From Spirometra erinaceieuropaei (Eukaryota; Platyhelminthes; Cestoda; Diphyllobothriidea; Diphyllobothriidae), in the NCBI GenBank assembly GCA_902702965.1, contig CACRXP010000614.1, positions 332,594 through 396,593 of the forward strand: 64,000 bases of DNA, given 5' to 3'. Position numbers and translations under genes: made by a program. The notes under the pieces were generated by a model. It was not told the DNA's origin, did no database searches, and worked only from the letters and a program-made list of their open reading frames with translations. Shown piece after piece: positions 23,323-34,768 of the stretch (its first letter is position 1; every line of letters begins with the position of its first letter).

Positions 23323-23640
23323 TTGCTTTACCGCTATCTATTGTTCACGCGTCCTCAACAGAACGTATTATGTGATGGCAGTATCAAGTCGGAGTTTAAC
23401 GTAAATGTCGCACCAGGCGAAACAACTGCGATTGGAATGCCATCTCTGGAATATTTGTTTCTGACAACGGGCTTGCAGGGATCAGAGATCTGGAGGAGCG
23501 GTTTCCGATACCCGATTCCGCACGGCTTTGAACTTAAAGGGGGATCCAAGTGGACATGCTCTGGTCTGGAATCATTGGTCGAATTTGCATTTGGAACAAG
23601 TGTCGAGCTGGTGGCAAATCTTCACGCTCAACATATGTGA
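23323..23640 (+). CDS. unassigned 105-codon open frame
   Basis: The frame reads ..GETTAIGMPSLEYLFLTTG.. and ..KWTCSGLESLVEFAFGTS... It looks protein-like, yet no family is recognised and there are no splice sites or signal peptide. It may be a fragment of an old repeat. Confidence 0.25.
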   Translation: MLYRYLLFTRPQQNVLCDGSIKSEFNVNVAPGETTAIGMPSLEYLFLTTGLQGSEIWRSGFRYPIPHGFELKGGSKWTCSGLESLVEFAFGTSVELVANLHAQHM

Positions 23641-23755
23641 TAGCTTAAATGCCGTTGCTCTGGCCAGGTTTGTGCAGACTTCAACACATCAGGAATATAC
23701 AGTGAGACATTTTAGGACTTTTCTATTGGTTTTTCGCTTAAGCTTGCTCAACTGA

Positions 23756-25262
23756 CTTTCTCTCTGATGGCTATAAAACACGTTTGAAAATAACAAAACT
23801 CTAATCATTTTCCTTCTGGATCTGGCGTTATTTATGTGCGATAGCGGGGGTGTGATATGAAGAGTCGGATCAAATGTACGTTAACTCAACTAATCACTAA
23901 TTTCTCCAGCGTTTTGTCTACAGATAGAATGACTGACCGCACTCTGTACACAGACCGGCTACAAATACGCATATGCAGTAGATGCGCAGTCTCATGAGAT
24001 TTTAAGTGATATTCTGAAATATGTTTTCGATTTGTTTAGATTTGCAGTAGGGCTCGAATATTAACGTTTACGCAGCATCACTCTAAAAGTGTTCAGCCGC
24101 GTCAAGATGCCGGCCTTGAATAAACGCCCTTTCGGTCGTCTTCAGAGATTGCACCCTGCAAAATATGACTGCAAAGGCAACATGTCATTTTTTTACTAAA
24201 TTTCTGGCACGTGAAATTCTTCGTTCTTGAAACTGCTTAGCAGCTTATTGCGTTTTCCGCAACTTTTTTACCTGACGAAGAGTGTCTTTTGGTATTACAA
24301 ATTGGCAATTATGACTACGAACACTTTGGAGATAGACATTGATAATTTACAGTTTTTGAGACTATGAGAGTTCGAGTTGTACAGCGTCGTACCGGCAGGT
24401 TTACCGATGTCACTTATGCGGTAGTTAACATCCACCACATCCATTGCGCAGTTATACGAGTTCTATATGGCGTCTTCCAAAAGGCACAGGTTAATATGTG
24501 ATAATTACTTAACACAATGTAATTGGCAAATCCTCAGAGCGAATGTAAGGGCATGTAAGATGATAAATTATTTGGAAACTGAAAAAATTTCCTAAGAATC
24601 AAAAAAATACTTGCTCTTTAAGCAGCGAATTTGACGAACACGCAAATGTAATATAAACAATATTGTATGCATGTCTTCTATTAATTTTTTAGAATTTATA
24701 AGAGCGCCTAGAACAAGTGGGAAAATACTATAGGAGTTATGTATTCAATTTTATGGACACTGGTTTTTACAGAGGTATAGAAATGTTCATTTGGAAGCCA
24801 GTAACCTTCTGCGAATGGAACGTATTAGAGAACACTGCAAGTTTATTAATATTATTCCAACTTTATATAAGTTATCTTTCCAAATTCAAAACATGTTTCA
24901 GACTTTCAGTTAAAATTTTAGGCGACAATACACATCTCATATGTAGACAGTCTTTACGTCATTACTGATCCCCAAAACGCTTTGGCTAACCCACCCATCA
25001 TCACAGTATTTTTGTGCGCATTTTAAGTCACTCCGACTAATCTCTGAGAAAGCTGCGCGGATGAAACACTACTTATCTCGTCATCATGGTAAATTGAATG
25101 TCACGTGCATACCGTTGGTTGCCTTTTTCCGATGTATAAATATTGAGACAGCTGGTGGACGTCAATCCAAGTATCCATTTTAACTCATATGTTGAGCCCG
25201 TGAAGGTGAATTTAGATTGCATTATTTAAGGCTTACGATAGATTTATATGAATATAACAAGC
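23756..25262. other. no supported gene
   Basis: AT-rich sequence. The plus frame at 24717-24968 lacks motifs. On the minus strand near 24144-24124, CTGAAGA is followed by CGACCGAAAGGGCG, a weak resemblance to a hammerhead core without the second GAAA. Confidence 0.5.
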
Positions 25263-25733
25263 TCACATTTGTAAACTAAAGTATCTACCAGGAAGCATCC
25301 TAGCGAAACAAATATGCCGAGCCCTAGTCAGAATGGGAGGAGTCGCCATCCTTACATCAGGAATGTGTCTGAACTCGTTGGACGCCTCTTGAGCATTCAC
25401 CAAATAAATGTGGCGCAGAGGCAGGCGACTACCTTGCGAACTAGGCATGTGAACCCTAAAGGGAGTGTCTGCGATCTCGATAACAGGCAAGTCGTCTTTA
25501 AGATCCCATTAAATACCCCAGATGCCGCAAATCTTGGCTAAACGGGACAATCTGTTCGTCAATCCATTCACAAACACCAACTGAGAGCTAAAAGGAGAGG
25601 CAACCTGTCTCAAACGGTCATTCGCACCCTTGAATTTTGGCGCACATTCGAATGGGACAAAACTAGCATCATCGGAGTTTATTCTTCCGAAATGCCCGAA
25701 GGTGTATTGAAGGCATGCATTTCGATGAATCAT
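25263..25733 (-). pseudogene. broken open frame of unknown family
   Basis: Two pieces lie in the same frame, separated by one stop at 25509-25511: ..HFGRINSDDASFVPFECAPK.. to ..RLAKICGIWGI, then DLKDDLPVIEIADTPFRVHM.. to ..RMLPGRYFSLQM. Both read like real protein over about 155 residues, so this is probably a decayed gene or retroelement part. I do not recognise it. Confidence 0.4.
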
Positions 25734-26043
25734 ACATAAGCAAACACATCGAGATAGATCTCATGCAGAAAGATCTCACAAAAAATTGGGAGGGACGAGA
25801 GTCAAAGAATAGCGAACCACACAAACGGCGGCCGCTTTCTGGCTCAAGTGCTAAATGAATAGCGGTTTTTCAGCAAGTTGGAAAAATTAGTTGTTTTTTT
25901 CACATTTACTCAATTATGAGGATGTCCAGAGGAACCAGCGTCAAAACACTTCCCAGTAAATGTCCACGGTTTTCCCAAACAATATGCCTGCTTCCAAATT
26001 ATATTTCTTTGAATGCTTCCCTTCCACTTCGCTTGAATTTGCG

Positions 26044-27160
26044 TAGTTCATGAGCTTACTCATGAAATTTTGTTTGAAATTTTTAAATTCCTCAGGGACT
26101 GGAAAAGAGTGCCTTAGTAGTATTGCTATGTTAATTACCCTGCATCATACTTCTGTGGTGATGAAGCTATTTCAGGATTCCAGCTTTTAATGAAACTTCC
26201 TTCCCGCAGCCTAAAAGACTATGCTCTGTAAAGGTAACTTCTCATATAATAAGAATTTTTCTCATTTATTTTCAATACCCTTATACATTTGATTACATTT
26301 CGCCTAACATATGCATGAAAATATTTATTCTTTTATGAATTTGATCAAACAGTTGAACCTGATTTAAATCCTTCACTTGCAGCAAGGACATAATTTGATT
26401 TTAGAAGAGTTTCAAATTATGGGAGTTGTTAAATGCTGAAAGGTCCATTCACAAAACATTGTGTCCCTGTTTTTGCTAATGTTGCTTGTGTAATTTGCAA
26501 TGTGGATCAAATTTACTGTTACATTTTGTGAACCCCACAGACTGTTCTCTTAATACCCTAGGTTAACGCATAAGGCTTTCTGGCACAATGGTATTACCGA
26601 CAAAGACAGTCTCCTTTTTCTTTGTCGGTAATACTATCCTGCCTATATCATGCGCCGCTGAGCGGCTGCTGGTTGGACTCGAAAGAGAGCCCGTAAGGCG
26701 CACCACGACTAAAGTGTTCCGCAGAAACGATCGGCGAGCGTCCCTCTACCATGATTTGTGCACGGAAAATATGCAGCTGGTAGTTTGGAAATCCTGAGTG
26801 CCCATGTTACGGCAATTTGGATTCAAAATAATTCGGGAATCGAAAAAGTTTTCTATGAAACTTAACTCTGGCCTACATGCAAGAGTAAATTTAGAAAAAA
26901 TAATTCCCTTTCCAAATAAGCAAATGAATGGATATTTTTATGCATATCCTCCATGAAAAATACTTGAGCTTATAGTGGTGTCGAAAAGCACCGAGAAAAA
27001 TCCAAGCTGCCTGAGTCGTCAATTTTCAGAGAGATTAGCTTTTGCGAACACCGGAAGGAATATCTTTCAAAAAATGGATTCCTCAATAACCGAATTATTC
27101 CGGAATAATGCTGATGGATATGCATATTTCTAACTGTTGGCAATTTATGAAAATAACGTG
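26044..27160. mobile_element. long MITE-like foldback element, carrying a hairpin element
   Basis: The left end has GAGCTTACTCATGAAAT, resembling the Tc1/mariner end GGGCTAACTCATGAAAT. Inside are blocks shared with the other MITEs: a TTTTCAATACCCTTATAC block near 26270, CCATGAAAAATACTTGAGCTTATAGTGG as its inverted counterpart at 26952-26980, and TAGTTTGGAAATCCTGA near 26781. It is interrupted at 26588-26717 by the short hairpin element. The right end near 27160 is poorly preserved. Confidence 0.5.
26588..26717 (-). repeat. short hairpin-bearing interspersed element, copy 2
   Basis: In inverse orientation to 2402-2540, the order is a long perfect stem (GTATTACCGACAAAGA at 26590-26605 facing TCTTTGTCGGTAATAC at 26619-26634), then GCCGC-TGA-GCGGC near 26656, then GGACTC..GAGAGCCC near 26673-26692. 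Similarity to copy 1 spans about 125 bp and ends with the block GCGCAC. It is inserted in a MITE. Confidence 0.75.
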
Positions 27161-27353
27161 GTTATTCTGCGGTGACTGACATGCGCCCACGCAATCCTAT
27201 CTCATTTATCTTAAGTAAACAATCGATTTCTGAGAAAATTACCAGAGCCTTAATTTCACAACTGGAACGCATAACCGAAATCACACATTAAATACCAAGG
27301 TTTTGGCAGTATTGTTGGTTGCCAGTACGGCAGGTCATAAAGCATAGCATATA

Positions 27354-29249
27354 CTATACAGCAAAAATACCAAACCACTTGCCTTGTACAACCTTACAGT
27401 GGATAGGTCCATCATTTGTCACTATCATACATGTGTCATCTTGAGTTTGCACATCAAAGCGCTTCAGCTGGAAGAGCACGAACTACGGGAAACGAAAATA
27501 GCGCAATTCAAAAGGTAGATACGGTTCCTGTTCAAATTGATCGACTGGTAGATTAGTGCGTGATTTTCTTACTTACCTCCGGCATGCCTGGTAGAAGCGT
27601 CGTAAATATAAATGGTCCGCGTTCCTGAGTAAAAACCGGGCGTACACTGTCAAAGGAGGGGATATCTGTGCAAAAGTAATGACAGGAGAACGGTCAGTTC
27701 ATTATTCTTTTTACTTGGTTTGCGACCGGACAAATATCCAAAACGTTTTTGCATCGTGATCTAAATCAGTCAGCTTGTTCTCGCTACGACTCTCATTATG
27801 CGAATCATAGTCCCCCCTGTAAGAGGCAATAATAAATCAAGTATTTCGCCTGAGAAATTTTGATGAATACTTTAACTTTACGCAGTCGTCTTTCATTTGC
27901 ATTTACCTTACGTTTTTTGTTGCTAATTCATGCAATGTTCAAATATATATCTTACACTGATTTTGACTGTGCAAAAGGCACGTGTATTTGGACATGTTGG
28001 TTTACATCTTTTCATTTTGCAAGCGAGCTGTTTGTCGTGCAGCAAACTGCAAACGTCCAGTTTATAGCCTGACAAAGCTTGATTTAATAAAAACCCTATT
28101 ATCATTTAAATGTTAGTTAAGACAGCAACCAGTTCATCATTGTTTTTCACTGAACGTTTACGGGGCGTTTATGGGGCTCGAGAAAGGCGCTTCGAAAAGG
28201 AAGGTTACTGTTAATTTTCACTTACAACGTTCGTTCCCTGGATTACTCTGGGAAAAATCCACTATATTCGATGGATCCCAAATATAAATAATGGCTTAAT
28301 TTCAGAGGTTATGTTTTCGGTAATGCTCGAGTAGGCAAGCGCTAAATAAAAAACGATGAGAGGTTTAAAATACCCATCTCACGGTCGCATCTTTGCTTAC
28401 CATGAATGTAGAGATCCTTATGTGATTCATTTACTTTGACAATGAGAGTTTCAAAGAAAGAAACATCGGGCAAAGTAATGTTCACGTGACACTGTGGCAA
28501 AGCTAAAACAAAAAACACGATGCAATACGACGTGTTCCTCAAAGACGAAAAAAAGCTATGAGAAGTTCTGTTTAAATACCCAGACATTTTCAGGGTGTAT
28601 ATTCAGTAGCTGCTTTACGTTGGGTTTTAAGCTGTCAGTGACGACAAGCATAGAAATTCAGATAGACTTACAACATTCAACGGGGCAGGAAAATGCAAAT
28701 GCTTTGGATGAATTCAGCTGGCATGTGCCGTTAACGGCTATGAATACGTCCTCGTCAATGGTGAAGGTCACTTCCTACGCAGGGAAATGAGAGAAATTCG
28801 GTTAAATAACTAGCCGATAGCATTAAATTAATATGGGAACGAAAATTGATCATATGTCCTTTGTAGAAATTGAAGCGAGGCTTACCGAAGCCTCGTTGGA
28901 AATTGGCACTTGTAACGAATATGGGCCCGAAGACTGCGAAATCTCGTATCTTCCGAATGACATCTGAGCAGGGTTGTCGGCTAAATGGTGGAAATGGAGG
29001 TTGGAATTTATGGCAATCGAGGAACATCGCACTTTGCAATGTGAAATTGGTCTGCCTCCTCAAGTTTTTATTTCTGCTATTTCAAGCAGCCATACAGGTC
29101 AAGGTAACGTCTGCCGAGTGCTTTATGTGAAATGGCTGAGTCCCAAAGTAACAGGTGTAAAGAATTTATTACATTGCAAAGCGGTTTTTAAGAAACTCAC
29201 CGATCGTCAGTACTGAGGTTAGCAGCAGCAGCAGTGCACGTTGGAGCAT
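27354..29249 (-). CDS. secreted cysteine-containing glycoprotein, seven exons (gene A)
   Basis: The model uses exons 29249-29201, 29031-28886, 28774-28672, 28502-28401, 28261-28226, 27665-27577 and 27482-27354. All introns are GT-AG, all phases agree, and the total is 654 nt (217 aa plus stop). The start MLQRALLLLLTSVLTI is a signal peptide. The mature part has about seven cysteines (FSCPVECSLPQC cluster near residue 95) and N-glycosylation signals NGT, NSS, NIT and NES, so it is probably secreted. There is no transmembrane segment and no domain I recognise. Residues near 70-80 (FTIDEDVFIAV) resemble EEDILISL of gene B. The 36-nt exon is the least certain. Repeats occupy the surroundings but not the exons. 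Function unknown; a role at the parasite surface or in secretions is only a guess. Confidence 0.82.
29201..29249 (-). other. signal-peptide exon of gene A
   Basis: The start codon at 29249-29247 is followed by MLQRALLLLLTSVLTI, whose leucine run is coded by a CTG repeat (AGCAGC on the plus strand). The exon ends at a GTGAGT donor in phase 1. The next exon completes a Val codon and adds RCSS. Confidence 0.85.
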
Positions 29250-29250
29250 G

Positions 29251-30193
29251 GCGCTGGCGTAGATGTGCGTAGATTACAAGCGCTGTTTGTGCACAACCCG
29301 CTATTTATGTTAGGTGTCCACAACTGAACTCATTTGACCTCTGTGAAATGTCTTCGGATTGTCTTGGTTCGTGTACTGCGATGGGCTCTGCTGGGGGGAG
29401 CCAATGGCATGCCTTAGACTCACACTAGCTATCAAGACTGGGTCTTTTTACTGAACAACAGAAGAGGTCACTTTCGTGCGACATGTTAGAAGTACGTAAA
29501 GCAGTAAGACTGAGGATTATGATGAACACCTGCTCTAGAACGTATCACGTTTTGCACATAACATTTAAAGTACTAAATTTCTGTAGGATGCTGTATAGCA
29601 TTTCCTCCTCCAGAAACGTATTTTAAAGACCGGCATTGCATCGACAATCCTAGTTCATCTGTGCTAATACTGAAAAAATCGACCTTGGGATGAAATATTA
29701 AAAGAACGCATTATTTTTTGGACGAGATGATTCACATATTACCAGTTGTAAGGGTAAATGTCTGCCTCGTAATGGATACTTGTTCAGTATCAGCAACTGT
29801 CAGTTGGCCAAACAGTCCTGCAGCAGTTCGAACCTGACAATGTCCACCACGCGCCTCGCAGCGGTCTGGGCTCGTTGGCGATTACTTTCTCGTGCCCCAT
29901 CTCCCACAGTCATTTCCCGCTGCGTACATCCCTGGATTCGTTGCAAGCACAGAGTCAAGATGACTGGCGGCAGGCCGGGTTCGTGTAATTGAGGCGGCAC
30001 AATCCTGTACCTAGGCGCGCCACTGCACCCCCTTCCACTGTATGTCATTTATGTGGGCTCACATGACAATAACGCGTGCCGTGCCCTTATCTGGCACCGG
30101 CGCTGGTGCAGCTCGCACATATCAGCTCGATTTTGTTCTTAGCCTACTAGCCAAATCGTGTTTGCGAACCAACCGAGCAGTAACACTGCAATA
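29251..30193. other. no supported gene
   Basis: This includes the presumed promoter side of gene A (upstream of 29250). At 29790-30000 a GC-rich patch has open frames on both strands that mirror each other and show no motif. It may be an old repeat. Confidence 0.45.
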
Positions 30194-30756
30194 CATTGTG
30201 TGACCAACCTCATGAAATGTTGGCCGAAATTCTGAAATTCGTTTTCGATTAGGAAGGATTATTTAGGTGGAGTTGTAATACTGACAAGCGTGCGGCATAA
30301 ACATATAGCATTTCGGACTCGCCAGAATGTCGGCTTTTAAAGTCACTCCTTCTTGACCTCCTGCAGAAACCGTACTCGTTTAGAAATAATTACTTTTTAA
30401 AACCTAGATATGCACTTTCCTCGGGCATAAAATATGAGCACAATGTGATTTCCTACCAAATGAGCCAAAGGAAGCATATTTTGTTCATCTTTTCTGTAAA
30501 ATATATTTCACCGTTTAAAACTACCGAACATCAATTGGAAAAATGCATGCCACGTAAGTAGTCCTTTTTACCCAGTGTGGTTTCTGCAGGAGGTTAATAT
30601 GAAGTGCATTCAAAAGATGACATCCTGGCGAGTCGGAAACATTACTGGATTATGCCGCATGATAATCAGTATAACAACCCCACTTAAGTTATCCTTCCTA
30701 TTTGGAAACCTATTCCAGAATTTTGGCCAACATTTCATGAGATCGGTCACGCACTG
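30194..30756. mobile_element. foldback MITE with terminal inverted repeats of about 170 bp
   Basis: Left arm 30194-30370 and right arm 30570-30756 are inverted repeats of each other. Both begin CATTGTGTGACC or CAGTGCGTGACC, then CTCATGAAATGTTGGCC, and continue through AGGAAGGAT, GCGGCATAA, CGACTCGCCAG and CCTCCTGCAGAAACC. TA flanks both ends (30192-30193 and 30757-30758), the Tc1/mariner target duplication. There is no coding capacity, so it depends on a transposase supplied in trans. Confidence 0.85.
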
Positions 30757-31759
30757 TACGTATTCTCCCGGTCACATCTGGTGAATGGTTTGCGAATGGT
30801 CTTCTAAAAGCAGAACTTGCCGGAAACGGCAGCTTTTCATTCGTTTTACTAGTCATACAAGTGTCATTTTCTGCTCTAGCAACATTGTCTGCAATGACAA
30901 ACAGGGAAAATAGTCGAAAGAGTTTCGTGAAGCAACTGTTTTATTATTAACAGAAATCCACACTGGCTAGTCCAAAAAACCAAATTTCACGCCATCATAT
31001 AGCCCGTTGTATCCACTGCTTCCAGGCGAAAGTAATCATCCGCAACGTTTTTAATTTCACACACGATTTGTTGCAAGTTCAATGTCAATAACTGTTATCA
31101 GCATCGGTGTTTGTGCAAGATATGAAGTGGTAGGGCAGTAAGGATTGTAATCATGCAGAACACTTTCAACCAATTTCGCCATCAATTAATCGAAGTGACA
31201 GGAAGACTCTTGTTCCTGTTAGCAAATGTTTAAAGATAAAAAAAGAAAAAATATTTGAAATTATATGTGCGCTCTTGCATTGGGAAGAACATTCGCCATT
31301 TATGTTTAATTGTTTTGTCCATTGAACTTTATTGTCTGCATCGTGCCGAAGTAAATTTTAAGAAGCAGTAAGACCGGTTGTTGACTTATTCGCGCAGGAA
31401 GTGTGTTTGAGGAAGGCATTAATATCGCCCATCATAATGCTGCTTATTCAGAAGCAGCTACCATGTCAGATGCCAGCTCAACTAGTTGGCGCCGAAAAGA
31501 GTACTCTCCACTCACGCCTGCAGGTCGTCTCTGCTCTGGTTTGCATTTAAGTCTATTTGATCCGAATTCGATTCAGTTGAGAAAGCACTTCCGATGTTGA
31601 GAAATATTTCTCCGCTATTTGTAAGTCGGCAAATCGGTAGGGTTTTGTGAAAACCAAAACTTTCAATGCATAGTACAAGACGACTTATAAAACGTGCAGA
31701 ATGAGTAAGGTGGAGTACGGGTCGTAGTTGCTTAAGAGAAATAACTATTGCACAAGTCC

Positions 31760-32192
31760 TGGGTACATCGAGTTTTTCAATGTTGGGCGAAACTGAATCA
31801 TTTGAATTGGCCCGGACTGACCGTCTGCGTGGTCATCCGTTCAAACTGCAAAGGAAGCGGGCTAATTCGGACGTCCGACGGAACGCCTTCTCACACAGGG
31901 TCATCGGGGCATGGAATGGACTCCCTGATGCTGTCGTTCTTTCCGAAAGTGTTAAATCCTTTAAGTGCAGACTAGACGCTCACTTGTTGAGAACCTACTG
32001 TACATACAATCATGATTGTTTTAGCGGCGGCAGTTTGCGCCTGGCTCACACTTACCGCTAACTTCTTAACTTTTCGCATTTGCTGATGTAATTGATGACT
32101 TTATTTCTGTTTATCGACATGAATAGGGTGCTCAAGGGCGAAAGCCTCATTCCCTTAATAAACTGACTTAAACTGACTTAAACTGACTTATT
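31760..32192 (+). mobile_element. CR1-like non-LTR 3' end
   Basis: The frame at 31780-32061 reads SFELARTDRLRGHPFKLQRK.. and RVIGAWNGLPDAVV, the usual C-terminal motif of CR1-type polymerases (NxW/AWNxLP). The 3' UTR ends in a tandem tail of the unit TAAACTGACT at 32159-32190, as CR1-like elements have. It is 5'-truncated and related to the element at 62222. Confidence 0.75.
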
Positions 32193-32378
32193 TAAAATCT
32201 GATCAAACGTCGGCTATATCGAGTGTGTCATAGAAATACGTACAAACAAGGACATTGCATACACCCAGTTGTTGGAAGTCCCTTAATAATATTGGCGTTT
32301 GTGATCAGGTGATATTTCCAACCATTTAAAGGACAAAATGGTTTGTCCACACAATATCTTGGAGGTATAGATCGCATG

Positions 32379-33301
32379 CAGTAAGTGGGCTAGCGCATAA
32401 AATGTTAACAGAAATTCCGGAATGCGTCCTTGTCTAGAAATTTTTACTTAAGTATGGTTGCAAAACTAATCATCGCGCAGCATAATTCGGTCTTTGGGCT
32501 GAATGTAAAATTTAATCTCTGTAAAAATTGCTACTTAATTCGCATGCACTCCCCTCATCGATTTTAGATGCCCTTACATATGAAATTAAATTTCATAGAA
32601 AACATGCTTAAAAATATTCACCCTTTTGCATCGTCGGTAGAAAACGACGTGTTCTTCTACTTTTTTACTCTACATGAGTGTATTCAGAAAGGCTTCTGTC
32701 TGTAAGATTTGTTAATACCGTGAAATGCCCGGTCATAAAACGTCATGTCTTTGCATTTCCGAGTGTGGCTTGTAAAGTTAACAACATGGCTCAAATCCAC
32801 TAGAAAATTTTATGAACGCCATAGGGCTTCGTCTTAATACCGTCAAGAAATGTATGGTTTTCCGTACGCGGCTTGTAGTTTGGAAACCCTGAATGCGAAT
32901 TCGATGGCAGGTAGGAGTTCAAAATTATTCGTCAGTTGAAATAGCTTTTGAAAGCCGAATTATACCATACCTTCGCGCATAACATTTGAAGGCGTCATGT
33001 TCTACTGAATGAATAAAAGAATATATATTTTTATGCACACTTCTACTTGAAATATGATGAAATTTTTAGGGACACTGAAACACAATAAAACAAATGCATG
33101 ATAATTAAGCAGGCATGTTTAGAGAGAATAGTTTGTGCATGCAGTCTGAAAGACGTTTGTTCAAAAGCCTGAGATAACTGAATTACTATAGAATTATGCT
33201 GCATGATGAATAATTTTACAACACTACTTAAATAACCCTTTTCGAAACAATAATCCCTTTCGTAATTTCGGTTGACATTTCATGCTTTAGCCCACCCACT
33301 G
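32379..33301. mobile_element. MITE, about 920 bp, Tc1/mariner-type ends
   Basis: The left end is CAGTAAGTGGGCTAGCGCAT (32379). The right end, read inward on the minus strand, is CAGTGGGTGGGCTAAAGCAT (33301). Internal blocks (GATTTTAGATGCCCTTA, TCATAAAACGTCATGTCTTTGCAT, TTCCGTACGCGGCTTGTAG, TTTGGAAACCCTGAATGC) recur at 51391-51600, 35980-36310 and 26718-26800. No transposase. Confidence 0.75.
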
Positions 33302-33447
33302 TACGTCCATAAGTTATCAAGTACAAACTGTGTCATTTGGTTCTTTTGTGTATAGGATCTATCTGCCATACTCTGGTAATTCAAATACAGTGAAGATTAA
33401 AAACGATAGGTCGTACATTTTGCCGATGCGAGATTTTAGACAGCTTA

Positions 33448-34748
33448 TAGTAGGTGGCCTAACTCTTGAAGTGTCATGGTCGAAATTTGAGCAAGAAGTA
33501 TATCACGCATTTGGCGTTCTTATTTGTGTTTATTAAAATGAGTTAGGACGCAGAAAGCCATTTACTGAAAAAAGGTTTATCTCAAGTCCGTTTTAATAAG
33601 GACAAAGACGCCAGATGTGGGCTAAATCTGAGTGTCCTTGATATCCAGATAATTTCCTACGCTATGGTAACTTGAAAATTCGATTTTGTTCCGAAGAAAA
33701 TCAGGTGAGGGGAAGCTTGGGATTTTTCGTTTTTTTCAAGAATTCTTTTTCGTAAATTTTTGGCATTTCATGGCATAAAATTTGGTAATAATTTTGTTCT
33801 GCAGTAGTTTGCTTTACCACACCGAGAACCAATGTGCGCGCTACATGCGTGTCATGCCGTACAATGAACATATCCAGGCAATGTCTTTCAGCAGTCGACT
33901 GTGAAAGGACGCCGAAATTAGCCGCGGAAGGGTGGTCAAGTGAGTCGCTAATAAGTATTTTTAATAATGCTAAGGTTACTCTGTGGCGACTACTTCATGA
34001 CAGAACCGTACCCAAAAAGAAGCAGAGTGGACAAAGACGTTCCACAAGTAAACAGGACGACGATTTTATTCGTCGAGCACTAAAAAAGTTTCATTGTATG
34101 CCCATTAAGACCACTCACAGGAAATATCTGCCGATGTTCTCTTTGGATATAATTAGAAAAAGAATTCGATAATTTGAACTTCATCAACAAAAAGCCATGA
34201 TCAAGCCCTTTTTAAGTAGAACACGTATTACAATCCAGATGTCAGTCCCATCGAAAATCCTTTCGCACTTATCAAAAGACATTGGCATAATGGTAATAAT
34301 AAAACGTCCATGCATGAGAAACACGATTTTTTTCTGGAAAATCACATTGAACAAGTTACTGTGTACAATCTGACCATCTTCTAGTCTGAAAGACTCACAG
34401 CCGTGATTGATGCAAATGGATAATCCACAAAGTACTGGTCGTTTGGATTTGTCATTATTTTACATTATTTTCACCATTTCAAGCGTCCCCCTTCATTTTG
34501 CACTCTTAAATTTAGACCTATTTAAGTGAACTTGTAATACGGACATTTTCTGACATTTCAGTTTTTCAGTGAAATTGTTTATTTCTACGTTAGGAAATAT
34601 TAATTTATGACCCCAACTATGTCTTCTTTTTAAGAACAGTCATTTTTTACTGCCGTAGGATTTTAGGAAACGCAGGTTGGACGGATTTCGCCTTATAGGG
34701 ATTTTCTTGTGCTAACCCATAGTATTTTATGAGTTAGCCCACCTACTG
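33448..34748 (+). mobile_element. Tc1/mariner-type DNA transposon, inactive
   Basis: The element is 1301 bp, flanked by TA at 33446-33447 and 34749-34750. The left terminal repeat TAGTAGGTGGCCTAACTC is matched by the right end read inward, CAGTAGGTGGGCTAACTC. It contains a decayed transposase (33834-34440). The same terminal sequence marks the MITEs at 30194, 32379, 36633 and 51169, so this or a relative could have mobilised them. Confidence 0.82.
33834..34440 (+). pseudogene. Tc1/mariner transposase, broken
   Basis: The N-terminal part reads LSAVDCERTPKLAAEGWSSE.. and DRTVPKKKQSGQRR, a paired helix-turn-helix DNA-binding region with the GRPR-like linker. The frame stops at 34172. In another frame from about 34225 come NPDVSPIENPFALIKRHWHN, containing the last carboxylate region of the DDE/D catalytic core, and LTAVIDANG-stop-STKYW, the usual C-terminal end. 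Two stops and a frameshift, and a middle part that cannot be followed, make it inactive. Confidence 0.75.
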
Positions 34749-34768
34749 TACTTGGTCAGCTTATGTTT

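Noticed and set aside
24120..24150. possible hammerhead on the minus strand (CTGAAGA then CCGAAAGG)
   Set aside because: The second GAAA after stem II and any cleavage site are missing.
32159..32192. independent microsatellite (TAAACTGACT)n
   Set aside because: It is the 3' tail of the adjacent CR1-like element.
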